A stretch of 64,000 nucleotides of DNA, from positions 5,024,501 to 5,088,500 of the forward strand of contig NC_085128.1 of NCBI RefSeq assembly GCF_030269925.1, read 5' to 3'. Shown one piece after another: positions 14,101-22,690 of this stretch. Source of the DNA: Bombyx mori. Its lineage: Eukaryota > Arthropoda > Insecta > Lepidoptera > Bombycidae. A model generated the notes under the pieces. That model saw nothing but the letters and a program-made list of their open reading frames with translations, was not told where the DNA came from and did not search any database. The translations under genes were made by a program, and so were the position numbers. How positions within the stretch are numbered: position 1 is the first letter of the stretch; every line of letters starts with the position of its first letter.

Positions 14101-17100
14101 TTCCGTCCAAATTCTTCATGCGTTCAACAGGTGCACCGCCTCACGGAGCACATTCTTGTGGGGCTTAACCGACCAAAAACACTCTACATGGAAGCTCTCT
14201 TCTTCGACATCGCAAAAGCGTTCGACAAAGTCTGGTACGACGGTTTGATTTTCAAACTATTCAACATGGGCGTGCCGGATAGTCTCGTGCTCATCATACG
14301 GGACTTCTTGTCGAACCGCTCTTTTCGATATCGAGTTGAAGGAACCCGCTCCTCCCCGCGAACTCTCACGGCTGGAGTCCCGCAAGGCTCTGTCCTCTCG
14401 CCCCTTAAATTTAGTTTATTCGTCAACAATATTCCCCGGTCGCCGCCGACCCAGTTGGCTTTATTCGCCGACGACACAATCGTTTACTATTCGAATAGAA
14501 ACAAGTCCCTAATCGCGAGGAAGCTTCAGAGCGCAACCGTAGCCCTAGGACAGTGGTTCCGAAAATAGCGCATCGACATTAACCCAGCGAAAAGTACTGC
14601 GGTGCTATTTCAAAGGCGAAGCTCCATACAGATGTCCTCCCGGATTAGGAGAAAGAATCTTACACCCCGATTACTCTCTATATACAACCCACACCCTGGG
14701 CCAGGAAGGTCAAGTACCTGGGCGTCACCCTGGATGCATCGATGACATTCCGCTTGCATATCAAATCAGTCCGCGACCATGCCGCGTTTATTCTCGGCAT
14801 ACTTTACCTGAGCTGTAAGCGGAGCGGCGAAGCGGTTTGATCTGTAAGCGGAGTAAAATGTCCCTTCGGAATAAGGTGACACTTTACAAAACTTGCATAA
14901 GGCCCGTCATGACTTACGCCAGTGTGGTGAACTCGACAAAAAGTTCGAGAGACGTGCAGCCTAACCCATACATCAGCACGCTGAGTTTCTCGCCGGGTCT
15001 TCTCAGCGGGTCGCAATTTCCGATCCGGTAGTAGATTCATTCGAGAAGCAGTTGCTCTTGAGTTGTTAGGTCTCCTTCGGAGGCGCTCGGACAGCTGTTA
15101 GCAAATCCCACCCTTCCTGGCTGAGCCTTTACTCGCCCACCTGTCATGGTAAAACTGGAAAGACCTCCGGGCCACCAGTAATCATTCAAACATAGAAAAA
15201 GGGATGGGGATCCGGCGATTTTCTCCTGTGGAAAAAAAACGTAACATATAGCAGCGTTTAACATTTAATTATTTACTTCATTTAATTTAATTTATTCATT
15301 AGACTATGTAATTTTAGTTATATATTTTTTATTTCAGATCGACTTCTCTACGACATTCTTTGATTTATCTAATATTTACGAGTTTTCTGCTGGTTCTTTA
15401 AACCAAGTTAGGTCTTATGAAGGTGGACAGTTGAAATACGAAGTGGTTAATGGCAGACAGTTCCCTAGTGACGCCAGCGATAATACCACTTGTTTTATCA
15501 AGCAAGCCATTAGTACAGGGTGTACTAGAACTGGTAATGAATTTTTGATTCTTCATTTCATGGCTTGAATAAGAAAGATAATAATATATTTTCTTGTATT
15601 CTTCAGTACCAAATGGAATATTGGGCACTAATCTGTTTACAACATGGTTCTGGCGCTTCCATAACTATGTGGCTCAGCAACTAGCAAATCTCAATCCTAG
15701 CTGGGATGACGAGCAACTCTTTTATACTGCGAGAGATATTGTTGTCGCTTTTCATCTGCAAATGTTCTATTACGAATTTCTGCCCGAAGTTTTGGGTAAG
15801 TTCTATTAAATTTAAACAAACAATTTTTAAATTTAAACCAATAAGTTTACCCTCTTACCGATTTTTAACTTGTTTTAACTTATTAGGTTATGGATCTATG
15901 TTTGTATGTAACTGAATCTTTACACGTCATTATCACAGACTTCAAAACGCCCGATTAATTAGAAATTTTGTCCAACTATTATTGACCAATGTCAACACAA
16001 TAGTTTTATAACTTGGCTCTCTAAATGATAAAAAAAGATCTATAAGGAGGTCTCTATAGAGGAGAAGGACACGCATACACATATCGACTTTTATAAATAC
16101 AGATTAAAGATGATTCTGTGATATAAATTTTTCAATTGATAATAATACTACTAATATAGTATAAGGCAATTAACCCTATACAGGATGTCCCACAAAGGGT
16201 ATATCAAGCCGTAAACTGTAAGTGATGTTGTATTAGATTAATCGATACGACGAAAACATAAGTTCCTAAGTGAATAGTTTCGGAATAAAGAGCATTTAAA
16301 CATAACGAACAAACTATTTTTCTGCCAACCCTTGAATTATGTTTTTGAATGTTATGAATGAAGGTACCGTAATATGATTAGTAGTAAAAAATAAGGACTG
16401 CCACATATAAAAAGATTTGAATTTGTATCGGAAGTGGAAGCAAATTATGAACACTTGTCGTACGAATTAAATCCGCACACTGCATACATTTTTCCTTTGA
16501 GGGATTCCGCCGTAGCCGCTAGTCGCCCCGACTGTATCGGCGAATCAAACAGCTTCTTTTGTCTTTACAGTAAAGGTGATATTTAGTAACATTCGCCGTT
16601 ATAAGATTTAAATTTGTAGTAGTTTTTGAGCCTTATGTTCTTAGTAATATGGCTGCATGTTATCGTCGCCATATTTATTGTTTGAAATGCGTTTAACGAA
16701 TTTGTTATGTTTATGTCGTTCTAACGCAATTAACTGAACGAACGGCCTAATTGTACTTTTGCTGTTTGTATTCAGGGTTGTCATCGTGAACAGTGATAAA
16801 ATATATTTTTTTTGTATGGATTTACTAATTACGACTAAGTTTTTTTTTAAGATTTTAAATTGATATTCGTTGTTGATATTATTGCCACGTTTCGGCTTGA
16901 TATACTCTTGGTGAGACATCCCGTATATAGAACAATCATTAAAAATCAAATTGAATTTGTAGGTAAAGATCACATGATTGAAGATGAAATAATATTATGT
17001 AACTCAACGGGCTTCAGGGACATTTACGATGAAACGGTTGTGCCTCAAATTGCTCTAGAGTACGCATACGCGAGCAGGTGGTTTCATACAATACAATACG

Positions 17101-20100
17101 GCGCTCAAAAGTAAGCCTTAATAACTACAAAATAAATTCGAAACAAAAAATAACGAAAAATAGTTTTTGCACTAAAAGTATATGATTAGAAATCAAGTAA
17201 TTGGAGTCACGCCGGAGTCAACGGTTTCGAAGGAGATATTTTCGTGGGAGATATAAAGCTTATAATTATATTGTGTTTAGCTTCTAAAATCAATAGTAAT
17301 TCGCTTAGTTCCATTTTTTTAAAATCAATTGAATATTTGCTCAAAATAATTAATTAATTAATAATTAATATATCTTAATATATAAATTATGTGTCACATT
17401 ATTTGTCCGCGATGGACACCTACTGAACCGATTTTAACTTTTTTTTTAATATGTATTTTGTTCCAACTTAGGCCATAGAATGGTTTTTATTTCGATTAAT
17501 GGTCGCAATATTTATTAGTTAGCAATAAAATGATTTCTTATGTTGATTGTTGTTATTAACAATCTATACTAATATATAAATCTACAGCGGTTTTTACGGG
17601 TGTTCCGTTATGACTACTGAACCATGCATCCGATTGATTTGAAACTTGGTATCCATGTAGAAAATACATGTACTTAATGGATAGGCTAATATTTATATGA
17701 GTGTTAGACTCCCTACACCAGTTGGGGGGGCGTTAATGATGAGCATCTTTGTGGGGGTGAGAAATAATAATATTAATTTTAAATGCTCAGCGAAGCGGAC
17801 GGGTACAGCTAGTTTTATAATAATATATAACTAGCAGACCCGGCCACACGTTGCTGTGACTAAGGTTTTTGTTTCTAAATAACACGTTCCCGGCTATGCT
17901 AATACCAAAAATTAACAAAGTAAGAACAATAATTGGATTTGACTGTATTGCGTTTACTACGAAATAAATTTCACTTATACTTTAGCCTTAGCAGCACGTA
18001 GTGTTTATGCCTTTAAATTGTAGCTTATGTGAAACGTTGACATTCTTAACACAGCACCATCTATGAGATATTAATGTCAGACAGTATTACAATTGTCTGT
18101 AAAAATTGATTTAAGGCGCCATCTGTTTTAGACTCATGAAACTTACAAGTAATAACAATAATTAACATAAGAAATAATGTTATTGTTAATTAATACATAT
18201 TCCGACCATTAATGGAAATAAAAACCATCCTATGGCCTAAGTTGGAACAAATCACATATTTAAAAAAAAAGTTAAAATCGGTTTAGTAGTTTAGGTGTAA
18301 TTTATAGATATTATTATATATTTTAAGTTTAACTTGATAAAACAGTAAAAATCTGTTAACAAACATGTGATTGTGATTTTCACTCTTGTCTTTTTGTTAT
18401 TTGGTCAGTGCTGAGAAAATTTAGACCTGTTCTAGGTTTAGTTCTGCTCATTTTATTTGATAAATATTGTTTTTTGTGTGGTGATGTGAGAGCGCATACA
18501 TACCTATTTGAGAAAAAAGCAAGCTTTGTGATTCTTGCACATTCTTCTCAGTAGTGAAGTTTCTTCTTCATTAAATTCAGATTGTTGTTGGCATAAAAGT
18601 TTCAGCCATCAATAAAAAATATTGTTTATTTACAAATACAATTAAATTTTAAGAAATAAATTTCGAAAATCTTTTTATTTCAGACTTTTTGATAAAAACT
18701 TTAATTTCATTAAAGAAGTACCAATGGTGAACTTCACTCTGAGCGTCCAGTCTTTAGCTGTAGGTGACATTATGTCGACCGTAACACGAGGATCGTATTA
18801 TCAAGCTACTGGCAAAGGTGATTCCAGCGTAGATCCTGATGTTAGTATCGTAATGAGTTATTCAAGTCGTCGTAGCCTAAAGGATAAGATGTCCGGTGCG
18901 TTCGTATCAAGTGATGCAACTGTATCGGTGTTAAAATTTTAATTTGCGTTATTACTACAAACTCCCAATACATCTCGTATTGGGAGCTTGTGCGGGTAGG
19001 TATTACAACCCTGTCTATTTCTGTCCTGAAGCAGTAACGCGGTTCCGTTTGAAGGGTGAGGCAGTTGTTGTACTGTAAAAACTGAGAGCTTAGAACTTAT
19101 GTTTCAAGGTGGATGGCGGCGTTTACGTTGTTGATGTTTAAGGTCTCCGGTACCCACTTAACACAAGGAGGGCCGTGAGCTCGTCCACCCATCTAAGCCA
19201 TAAAGAGTGCTCCGAGGAATTTTTCGAGATGATCCCATCATCTCGTTTTTTCCATCGCACCGCCCTCCACTTGAGTAGAGTTCATCCATATTACCTGAAG
19301 CCACTGCATTCATCCACAGTGCATTTCCAGAGAACTTTTTTACCACGTACCATCCAGCTTCTCCATGATGTTTTCCGAGCGCTATGCCATGTCCTTCCTT
19401 CAAACGAAGCTTGTGGAAAGTACTTATCTAAATCTAAAAAGCCAAATGAAATTACGGTTGATTCTTTCATGGAAATTTTAAAATTTCTTTACAGATAACA
19501 GATGTCGGCTTAGGACCCGTGCAAGAAATTTTCGATATACCGACAGCAGATTTAGCTAAAGGCAGATATTTTGGACTACCTTCTTACACAAAATACAGAG
19601 ACTTCTGCTCGGGCTATTCAAAAAAACATGTTGATTTCGACGATTTAACGGACCACATTAGTGATGAGGTAAGAAAGTACTGTGAGTTTTTTAGTTGAGT
19701 AGGTGGGCAATCGTTATCGCGACTAATATACTCCAAAGTTAACGCTGGTTACGTTATGTTAGCGATCAACAGAATAATGCGTATGTTAATAGTGCGGCCA
19801 TTATTCTGCCGATCTCTAATGCCTAGCTTCAATTTTAATTTCAAGGGTAAGCAAGCTATACACAGTACAGTAATACGTACTTCGTTTCCCTGCCTGCCAT
19901 GAAGCAGTATTGCGTTTCGCTTTGAAGGGTGGGGCAGCCGTTGTAACTATACTTGAGACCTTAGAGCTTATATCTCAAGGTGGGTGGCGCATTTACGTTG
20001 TAGATGTCTATGAGCTCCAGTAACCACTTAACACCAGGTGGGCTGTGAGCTCGTCCACCCATCTAATCAATAAAAAAAACAGCAACTTAATAATTAATTA

Positions 20101-22397
20101 TTGACTAAAAATGGCTGGTTCTATTATTTAAAAAAAATAGAAAGAAATTTCAGCACGTAATGATTTCAAGGCTTCGCAGTTTTTAACTACATTATTAGAG
20201 TTTGCATAGATACCGGTGAATTAATAAATTGCTTGAACAATTTTAACAGTGTTCATAGAGAAATTAGAACATTTTTTAAACTCCTGTTAGCACTATCCAA
20301 GCAGAATATTTCAAAATGAACTAGCTTTTCGTGAGACAATAACACATGCTAGTAATATCTGAAAATGGATGGCACCATATGTTTTATTTTCGTAACATTT
20401 TTAATGTATAACATTTTATCATATAAATTTCAATAAATGTGAATAAAAGTAGCATATGCATGCTTTCAGTAGTTTAGAGATGTATTAATTCATTTCCTTG
20501 GCACATGAAATATAATTCATATTTATGGTAAATGCTTAACCAGAAAATACGACAGCTCAAACAAGTTTATGAGACGGCCGAAGACATAGAACTTATGGCA
20601 GGTATTTGGCTAGAGAATTTGAAAGAAGGAGCTCACGTTCCGCCAACTGTACACTGTTTGTTATCAAACCAGCTTAAAAGAAGTATTATCATTGACAGAC
20701 ATTGGTATGAAAGGCCTAATCGCCCACATGCCTTTAATTATGGTGAGTTTCCTTTTCTTTTCTTTGGGGTGAGTGCCACATGTCTTCATTATTAACTATC
20801 ATATCATGCTGTATATAGAAACTCAGCATGAGCTTTACAAGACATGCAACTCGAACTAAAATCTATATTCTCAAATATCCTGTTCAAGTTTTCCTGTACA
20901 CCTCGTAGAGAAGATTGCGTAAATGTTAAAATGTTTTTTTTTTCGATCCTAAAAAATACTTATCACACTTTCTTTAGATAGGTATAATATTTTAATAGGG
21001 GATTTCGAACGTAGACAACAAAAAGTAGCCATAAAGGTATTTAGAAATATATTTAACATAAAAATAATTGCAGAACAACTTCAAGAAATTAGGAAAGCTT
21101 CTTTAGCGCTTCTGCTATGCTATGTGGGAGATGACGTTGAAAAAATCCAACCCAACCCTTTCGTTATCGTTGGAAAAGGGTAAGACATTTTCTGTTCTTT
21201 TTTGTTTTTAGATGCACAAACGACCTCATGTCCATATCCAAACCAGGCGACGGGATAAAGCCGCCGTCGCCTGATATATGTCTTGTCCACCGGATCCACC
21301 GGATTCAGTCTTGGTGATTTTTAGCTCTTTAAATCACTGTTCTCGTCGAACTGGTCGATCGCGACGTTTCGAGTTCGATGAGTGAACTAACGCATAGACA
21401 TAGCCCATTGAGTTTCTTGCCGGATCTTCTGAGTGGGTCGAGATTCCAATCGAGTGGTAGATTCTGCGAAGCACTGCACTTGCTAGGGTCAGTGTTTGCA
21501 AATTTTCTCAGGTTGAGCCCGTGAGTTCACCTAGCTGTCCATGCGTAGCGAATAGGTAGAAAAAAAAGATTTGACCGTGAAGGAGTTCCGTGGTTAGCGG
21601 ACCGCATCGACATCAGAGTGAAAGCCATCACACAAACCAATGTTTTGTGGTTGAGAAATGGTCAGGTACGTTGTAACGTATCCGAGCTGGCTTTCGATAC
21701 TTACTGTTAAATTGCACATAAAAGTAAATTTCGAGGAGTACGATAAAGGTTCAAGATAGTTCAGGAGAGGTCGCTACTACCTTAAGCGAGTTAAGGGAAT
21801 ACAGGCAGATAGATAAATAGTTGCTGAACAAAATACACAACAGTTTCTTTATTGTTATCAAATTTACATCAATTGACATATTTATTACGTTAAAAGTTAC
21901 CGCTATTCTGTATATTTTACATCATCATCATCTATTCGGCCCACTGAAAGCCCATAGATACGACAATGTGAATGGAAAGAAACACTATAGGACATTAAGT
22001 CAAAACCGTATTTGCTTTGACACACACAACGGATTCCATTTTATTTCTGCCTTCAAATTGCGGCAGGATTCGCAGTAGGTAATGAAAAAAGGCATAAAAT
22101 TGGTAACTAGCCAGTGATGACAATACCAAGGAAGGTATAAAAATTAGATGAAGTGTTGATGGGAAAATGATCAAACTCTAAAACTTTCTCTCTTGAACCA
22201 TTTATCCTTATTCGGAGAGTGACTAGTTGAAAGCGGTGGTCGTCACAAGATCTCACGATGCTAATTCCCTATCTACTGCTAAGAGAATGAACTGAATTTC
22301 GTTAATTTGTACGTCATTTTGTGATTTCAGGAACAATTTGGTCAGCTGTGATGAAATTCCGGCTATAGACTTTACATACTGGAAAGAAGAATCATAA
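263..22397 (+). CDS. Secreted haem-peroxidase-like protein, copy 1 (12 exons, catalytic residues lost)
   Basis: Coding exons by hand: 263-396, 10527-10666, 10744-10908, 11597-11784, 15338-15533, 15607-15795, 16963-17110, 18684-18840, 19495-19668, 20544-20742, 21074-21179, 22331-22397; 620 codons, all junctions GT/AG and in frame. Residues 1-19 form a signal peptide ending AKA. Family landmarks follow in order: DGSCNN block (exon 2), distal helix (exon 3), Cys-rich segment (exon 4), DLSNIY (exon 5), RFHN in place of REHN at 291-294 (exon 6), proximal His379 (exon 7), KGRYFGLPSY (exon 9), the DDI..GIW region (exon 10), the EIRKASLA region (exon 11), SCDEIP and stop (exon 12). Distal helix residues are replaced: Gln to Glu134, haem-linked Asp to Ala137, distal His to Ile138; no GD.R..E motif is seen after Cys261, and the Asn facing the proximal His is Asp458. 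Five N-glycosylation sequons fit secretion. The exon 8 donor could instead be after 18849, giving 623 residues. Closest family role is an animal haem peroxidase; enzymatic activity is unlikely and the real role is unknown. Confidence 0.88.
697..771. repeat. Two adjoining perfect hairpins in intron 1
   Basis: A 22-bp perfect inverted repeat (697-718 and 723-744, 4-base loop) is followed directly by a 12-bp one (744-755 and 760-771, 4-base loop). Copy 2 has different hairpins at the matching place (31963-32047). No coding or RNA-gene signature was seen. Confidence 0.85.
871..1311 (-). mobile_element. Bm1 SINE, near full length, reverse orientation
   Basis: Read on the minus strand it starts GTCGTGGCCTAA, has a tRNA-like B box (GTTCGAATCCCG) at about 1247-1258, the GGTACCACC-type middle region, the GAGCTCGTCCACCCAT-type end and an A-rich tail (the T-run at 871-894). 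This is the Bombyx Bm1 layout, recognised from memory. Copy 2 lacks it: the flanking TTACTC and ATGCTTCTG are joined there at about 32145-32159. The insertion is thus specific to copy 1. Confidence 0.88.
1312..1660 (+). other. T-rich intronic stretch before the LINE
   Basis: Pyrimidine-rich sequence with no convincing ORF, shared with copy 2 (about 32150-32452) and missing from copy 3. It may be the 5' untranslated part of the LINE that follows. The open frame at 1279-1623 is a low-complexity Phe/Ile/Tyr string, not a gene. Confidence 0.4.
1663..4908 (+). mobile_element. Decayed LINE with endonuclease and reverse transcriptase remnants (CR1/L2-like)
   Basis: Frame 1663-2007 carries an apurinic-endonuclease-like start (NVVHINAQS, then LVSESWL). 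A MGDF motif follows at about 2206. Reverse transcriptase pieces lie at 2707-3411 (SEYRPISIL), 3469-3864 (LLDFSNAFGTVD; LQGGVLSPLLF) and 3848-4405 (post-RT region). The YADD box is damaged (CADD, about 3799). Stops, frameshifts and a hairpin at 2441-2510 break the frame, so it is dead. It ends in a CTCCTGAC motif and A8. The orthologous insertion is in copy 2 (33607-36862) and absent from copy 3. Clade call is tentative. Confidence 0.75.
2441..2510. repeat. 33-bp near-perfect hairpin inside the LINE
   Basis: Arms 2441-2473 and 2478-2510 pair over 33 bases with one mismatch and a 4-base loop. It sits between the endonuclease and RT parts of the element and breaks its reading frame. The copy 2 element has a related hairpin at 34382-34460 with a different loop. 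Confidence 0.85.
5062..8752 (-). mobile_element. BMC1-type LINE, almost complete, young
   Basis: A reverse-strand LINE with a run of about 75 T (its poly-A tail, 5059-5134), then a 3' region familiar from Bombyx BMC1 (ATTGCCTTTGTAGGCAGACG), one 957-codon ORF and a GC-rich 5' leader (8116-8752). I see no convincing gag-like ORF1 in the leader. Copy 2 has the uninterrupted target (ACAAATTTCGCCAAGAC at about 37024-37040), so it inserted after the copies separated; ATTT is repeated at both edges as a short target duplication. Confidence 0.85.
5242..8115 (-). CDS. LINE endonuclease-reverse transcriptase (BMC1-type ORF)
   Basis: A 957-codon uninterrupted frame. The N-terminal endonuclease shows LTETQI, GDFNAHH and SSDH; the central reverse transcriptase shows SLDIAKAFDRVWH (motif A), AGVPQGSVLSPTLF (motif B) and YADDS (catalytic YADD). 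It would nick target DNA and reverse-transcribe the LINE RNA. The last 45 or so residues do not look like the family: the family ending (FLPRTIRLWNELPSTVFPE) is readable in another frame, because about 35 bases appear to be missing near 5354-5370 compared with related fragments at 19203-19432 and 44253-44492. The core is intact but the C-terminus is frameshifted. Confidence 0.85.
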   Translation of the reverse strand: MKSKKKKRVLQAAPHSTFNVDFSNVRGLHSNLDAVHHHLETAQPALLFLTETQISAPDDTSYLEYPGYVLEHNFLRKAGVCVFVRADVCCRRLRGLQQRDLSLLWLRVDHGGRSRIYACLYRSHSSDAGSALFEHVQEGTNRVLEQYPSAEVVVLGDFNAHHQEWLGSRTTDLPGRTAYDFALAYGFSQLVTQPTRVPDIEGHEPSLLDLLLTTDPAGYSVVVDAPLGSSDHCLIRAAVPLSRPDRRTTTGYRRVWRYMSADWDGLREFYASYPWGRFCFSSADPDVCADRLKDVVLQGMELFIPSSEVPVGGRSRPWYNNASRDAAHLKRSAYVAWDNARRRQDPNISEERRKYNAASRSYKKVIAKAKSEHVARIGERLKSYPSGSRAFWSLAKAAEGNFCRSSLPPLRKSDDSLAHSAKEKADLLVKLFASNSTVDDGGATPPNILRCDSSLPEICFTQCAVRRELRLLDVHKSSGPDGIPAVVLKTCAPELTPALTRLYRLSYCTNRVPSSWKTAHVHPIPKKGDRSDPSSYRPIAITSLLSKVMERIINIQLLKYLEDRQLISDRQYGFRHGRSAGDLLVYLTHRWAEALESKGEALAVSLDIAKAFDRVWHRALLSKLPSYGIPEGLCKWIASFLDGRSITVVVDGDCSDTMTINAGVPQGSVLSPTLFILYINDMLSIDGMHCYADDSTGDARYIGHQSLSRSVVQERRSKLVSEVENSLGRVSEWGELNLVQFNPIKTQVCAFTAKKDPFVMAPQFQGVSLQPSESIGILGVDISSDVQFRSHLEGKAKLASKMLGVLNRAKRYFTPGQRLLLYKAQVRPRMEYCSHLWAGAPKYQLLPFDSIQRRAVRIVDNPILSDRLEPLGLRRDFSSLCILYRMFHGECSEELFEMIPASRFYHRTARHRSRVHPYYLALHLFCHVPSGYGMSSPPRCFPSAMTCPSSNEACGEY
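9504..10433. mobile_element. PIF/Harbinger-like MITE, 930 bp
   Basis: Imperfect terminal inverted repeats of about 40 bp (AGGCTTATTACACTTG at the left; complement of CAAATGTAATAAGCCT at the right) are flanked by TAA on both sides (9501-9503 and 10434-10436). The left TIR is followed by its own complement, forming an imperfect hairpin. Copy 3 has the empty site with a single TAA at 58810-58812. No transposase ORF, so non-autonomous. The 3-bp TAA/TTA target fits PIF/Harbinger. Confidence 0.75.
10909..11596 (+). other. Intron 3 of copy 1
   Basis: No gene seen. About 11095-11160 resembles a strongly decayed Bm1 middle region (GGTACCATCATCCTGCCTAG), shared with copies 2 and 3. The remainder is AT-rich unique intron. 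Confidence 0.4.
12165..13213 (+). mobile_element. 5'-truncated R1-clade LINE (C-terminal zinc-finger part)
   Basis: Frame 12454-12867 carries a C-terminal CCHC finger (CHHCGHDLDTAEHTLAVC) followed by the conserved DESWKAML and SQNEAA segments, typical of R1/TRAS/SART-type second ORFs. Frame 12165-12386 is the preceding stretch (EAACVLARTPPWELE), so the two are separated by frameshifts. GC-rich compared with the surrounding intron. Absent from copies 2 and 3. Confidence 0.75.
13216..13684 (-). mobile_element. Bm1 SINE, reverse, head-truncated, with an internal insert
   Basis: The T-run plus ATTGCTTAGATGGGTGGACG end and the Bm1 body run in reverse to GGTACC at 13679-13684, where the tRNA-like head should follow but Jockey sequence starts instead. 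About 105 bases (13499-13605) interrupt the Bm1 body between TTTTTATT and ACACGATG compared with the Bm1 at 871-1311. Confidence 0.8.
13686..15239 (+). mobile_element. Jockey-clade LINE remnant, internally deleted
   Basis: An endonuclease tail (PLTPTHCPLDIAHRPDIID, about 13770-13845) is joined abruptly to RT sequence: PTSYRPLSLL at about 13979, FFDIAKAFDKVWYDG at about 14202, AGVPQGSVLSPL and FADDT up to 14480. Frame changes separate these parts and the post-RT region ends in the CCGGCGATTTTCTCCTG motif plus A-tail. Its 3' junction is the same as in copies 2 (41355) and 3 (61426), so the insertion predates all three genes; copies 2 and 3 keep only the last 0.96 kb. Confidence 0.8.
15796..16178 (+). 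other. Intron 6, left part (copy 1)
   Basis: AT-rich unique sequence between the exon 6 donor and the MITE. Similar in copies 2 and 3. No feature recognised. Confidence 0.4.
16179..16925. mobile_element. TA-target MITE with about 35-bp terminal inverted repeats
   Basis: The left end (TACAGGATGTCCCACAAAGG, then GTATATCAAGCCG) is the imperfect complement of the right end (CGGCTTGATATACTC, then GAGACATCCCGTA), flanked by TA. No transposase. Copies in the same intron of copies 2 and 3 lack about 240 internal bases. Superfamily not assigned; the TA target suggests Tc1/mariner-type mobilisation. Its right end lies 37 bases before exon 7. Confidence 0.65.
17563..17812 (+). mobile_element. Mini-Helitron, 250 bp
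   Basis: Starts TCTATACTAATATATAAA, ends GGACGGGTACAGCTAG, preceded by A and followed by T. Copy 3 has the exact empty site (TTAACAA joined to TTTTATA at 63546/63547). No coding capacity. Confidence 0.8.
17831..18170 (-). mobile_element. Reverse Helitron-like 3' end inside the foldback element
   Basis: CTAGCAGACCCGGCCACACG is the complement of a typical lepidopteran Helitron 3' terminus (CCGGGTCTGCTAG). The right boundary was not located. Present in copy 3 from 63559. Confidence 0.4.
18985..19204 (+). mobile_element. Bm1 SINE 3' fragment (intron 8)
   Basis: Forward Bm1 body from about GTGCGGGTAGGTATTACAAC to GAGCTCGTCCACCCATCTAA, diverged. It is joined directly to a BMC1 fragment. Same arrangement in copy 2 (44036-44252). 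Confidence 0.75.
19205..19432 (+). mobile_element. BMC1 LINE C-terminal fragment (intron 8)
   Basis: Encodes ECSEEFFEMIPSSRFFHRTA and SRVHPYYL, matching the C-terminal region of the reverse-strand ORF at 5242-8115, then the LPRTI and CHVLPSNEACGK tail. It lacks RT motifs. Shared with copy 2. Confidence 0.8.
19880..20076 (+). mobile_element. Bm1 SINE 3' fragment (intron 9)
   Basis: Bm1 3' half, from CCCTGCCTGCCATGAAGCAG to GTCCACCCATCTAATCAATA and an A-run. The orthologous fragment in copy 2 is 44885-45078. Confidence 0.85.
20077..20543 (+). other. Intron 9, right part (copy 1)
   Basis: AT-rich unique intron leading to exon 10. The site of the copy 2-specific insertion lies at about 20191-20197 (ATTATTA) and is empty here. 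Confidence 0.4.
21236..21560 (+). mobile_element. LINE 3'-end remnant (intron 11)
   Basis: Contains CATAGCCCATTGAGTTTCTT and CCGGATCTTCTGAGTGGG, close to the 3' region of the Jockey-type elements in this window (SPLSFSPD coding string), then a GAGCCCGTGAGTTCACCTA-type tail and A-run. No ORF survives. Copy 2 has it at 46420-46745. Confidence 0.55.
21561..22330 (+). other. Intron 11, right part (copy 1)
   Basis: No gene recognised. An 85-codon open frame at 21821-22078 is kept in copy 2, but the whole interval differs so little between copies (two differences in about 370 bases at 21721-22090) that this says nothing about coding. Confidence 0.5.
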
Positions 22398-22479
22398 ACT
22401 GAAAATATCTTTGAGTGTAAATGGCAGACAGCGAGTTCATGACTTAACTCATTTTATGTAACAACATTCATTTACGGAA

Positions 22480-22485
22480 AATAAA
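22480..22485 (+). terminator. Polyadenylation signal, copy 1
   Basis: AATAAA 83 bases after the TAA stop, in a segment identical to copy 2 (47669-47674). Confidence 0.6.
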
Positions 22486-22591
22486 GTGTGGTTAATTCAT
22501 TAGTAAAGTTATCAATTCATTTATTGGCAATAAGCACCACAACCTAAATGAGAGATAAGGCATGCGCATCTTGAGATATAAGGTGTCGATG

Positions 22592-22690
22592 GTTTACTTT
22601 TTTATTGCCTTTGTAGGTTGAAGAGTGTTGATAAGGGGCTACTGTTGGAAGTCAGAGGCACAACAAGTTCGTTGCCTACCGCTTAATAGA
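22592..22690 (-). mobile_element. BMC1 3'-end remnant
   Basis: TTTTTTATTGCCTTTGTAGG followed at a distance by GTTGCCTACCGCTTAATAGA, the same order as the BMC1 3' end at 5128-5245. Heavily decayed; copy 2 at 47775-47880. Confidence 0.6.

Larger units (their letters stand above)
17414..18299. mobile_element. Foldback element with about 90-bp inverted arms
   Basis: Left arm 17414-17505 (includes CCAACTTAGGCCATAGAATG) and right arm 18202-18298 (includes CATCCTATGGCCTAAGTTGG) are inverted copies. The inside holds a Helitron (17563-17812) and a second Helitron-like end (17831 onward). No ORF. Copy 3 has the same element from 63389 to the window edge; copy 2 keeps only the left arm (43329-43440). 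Confidence 0.7.

Noticed and set aside
21821..22078. 85-codon frame preserved at 47006-47263
   Set aside because: Lies in intron 11 in a block nearly identical at every base between copies, so preservation is not evidence for coding.
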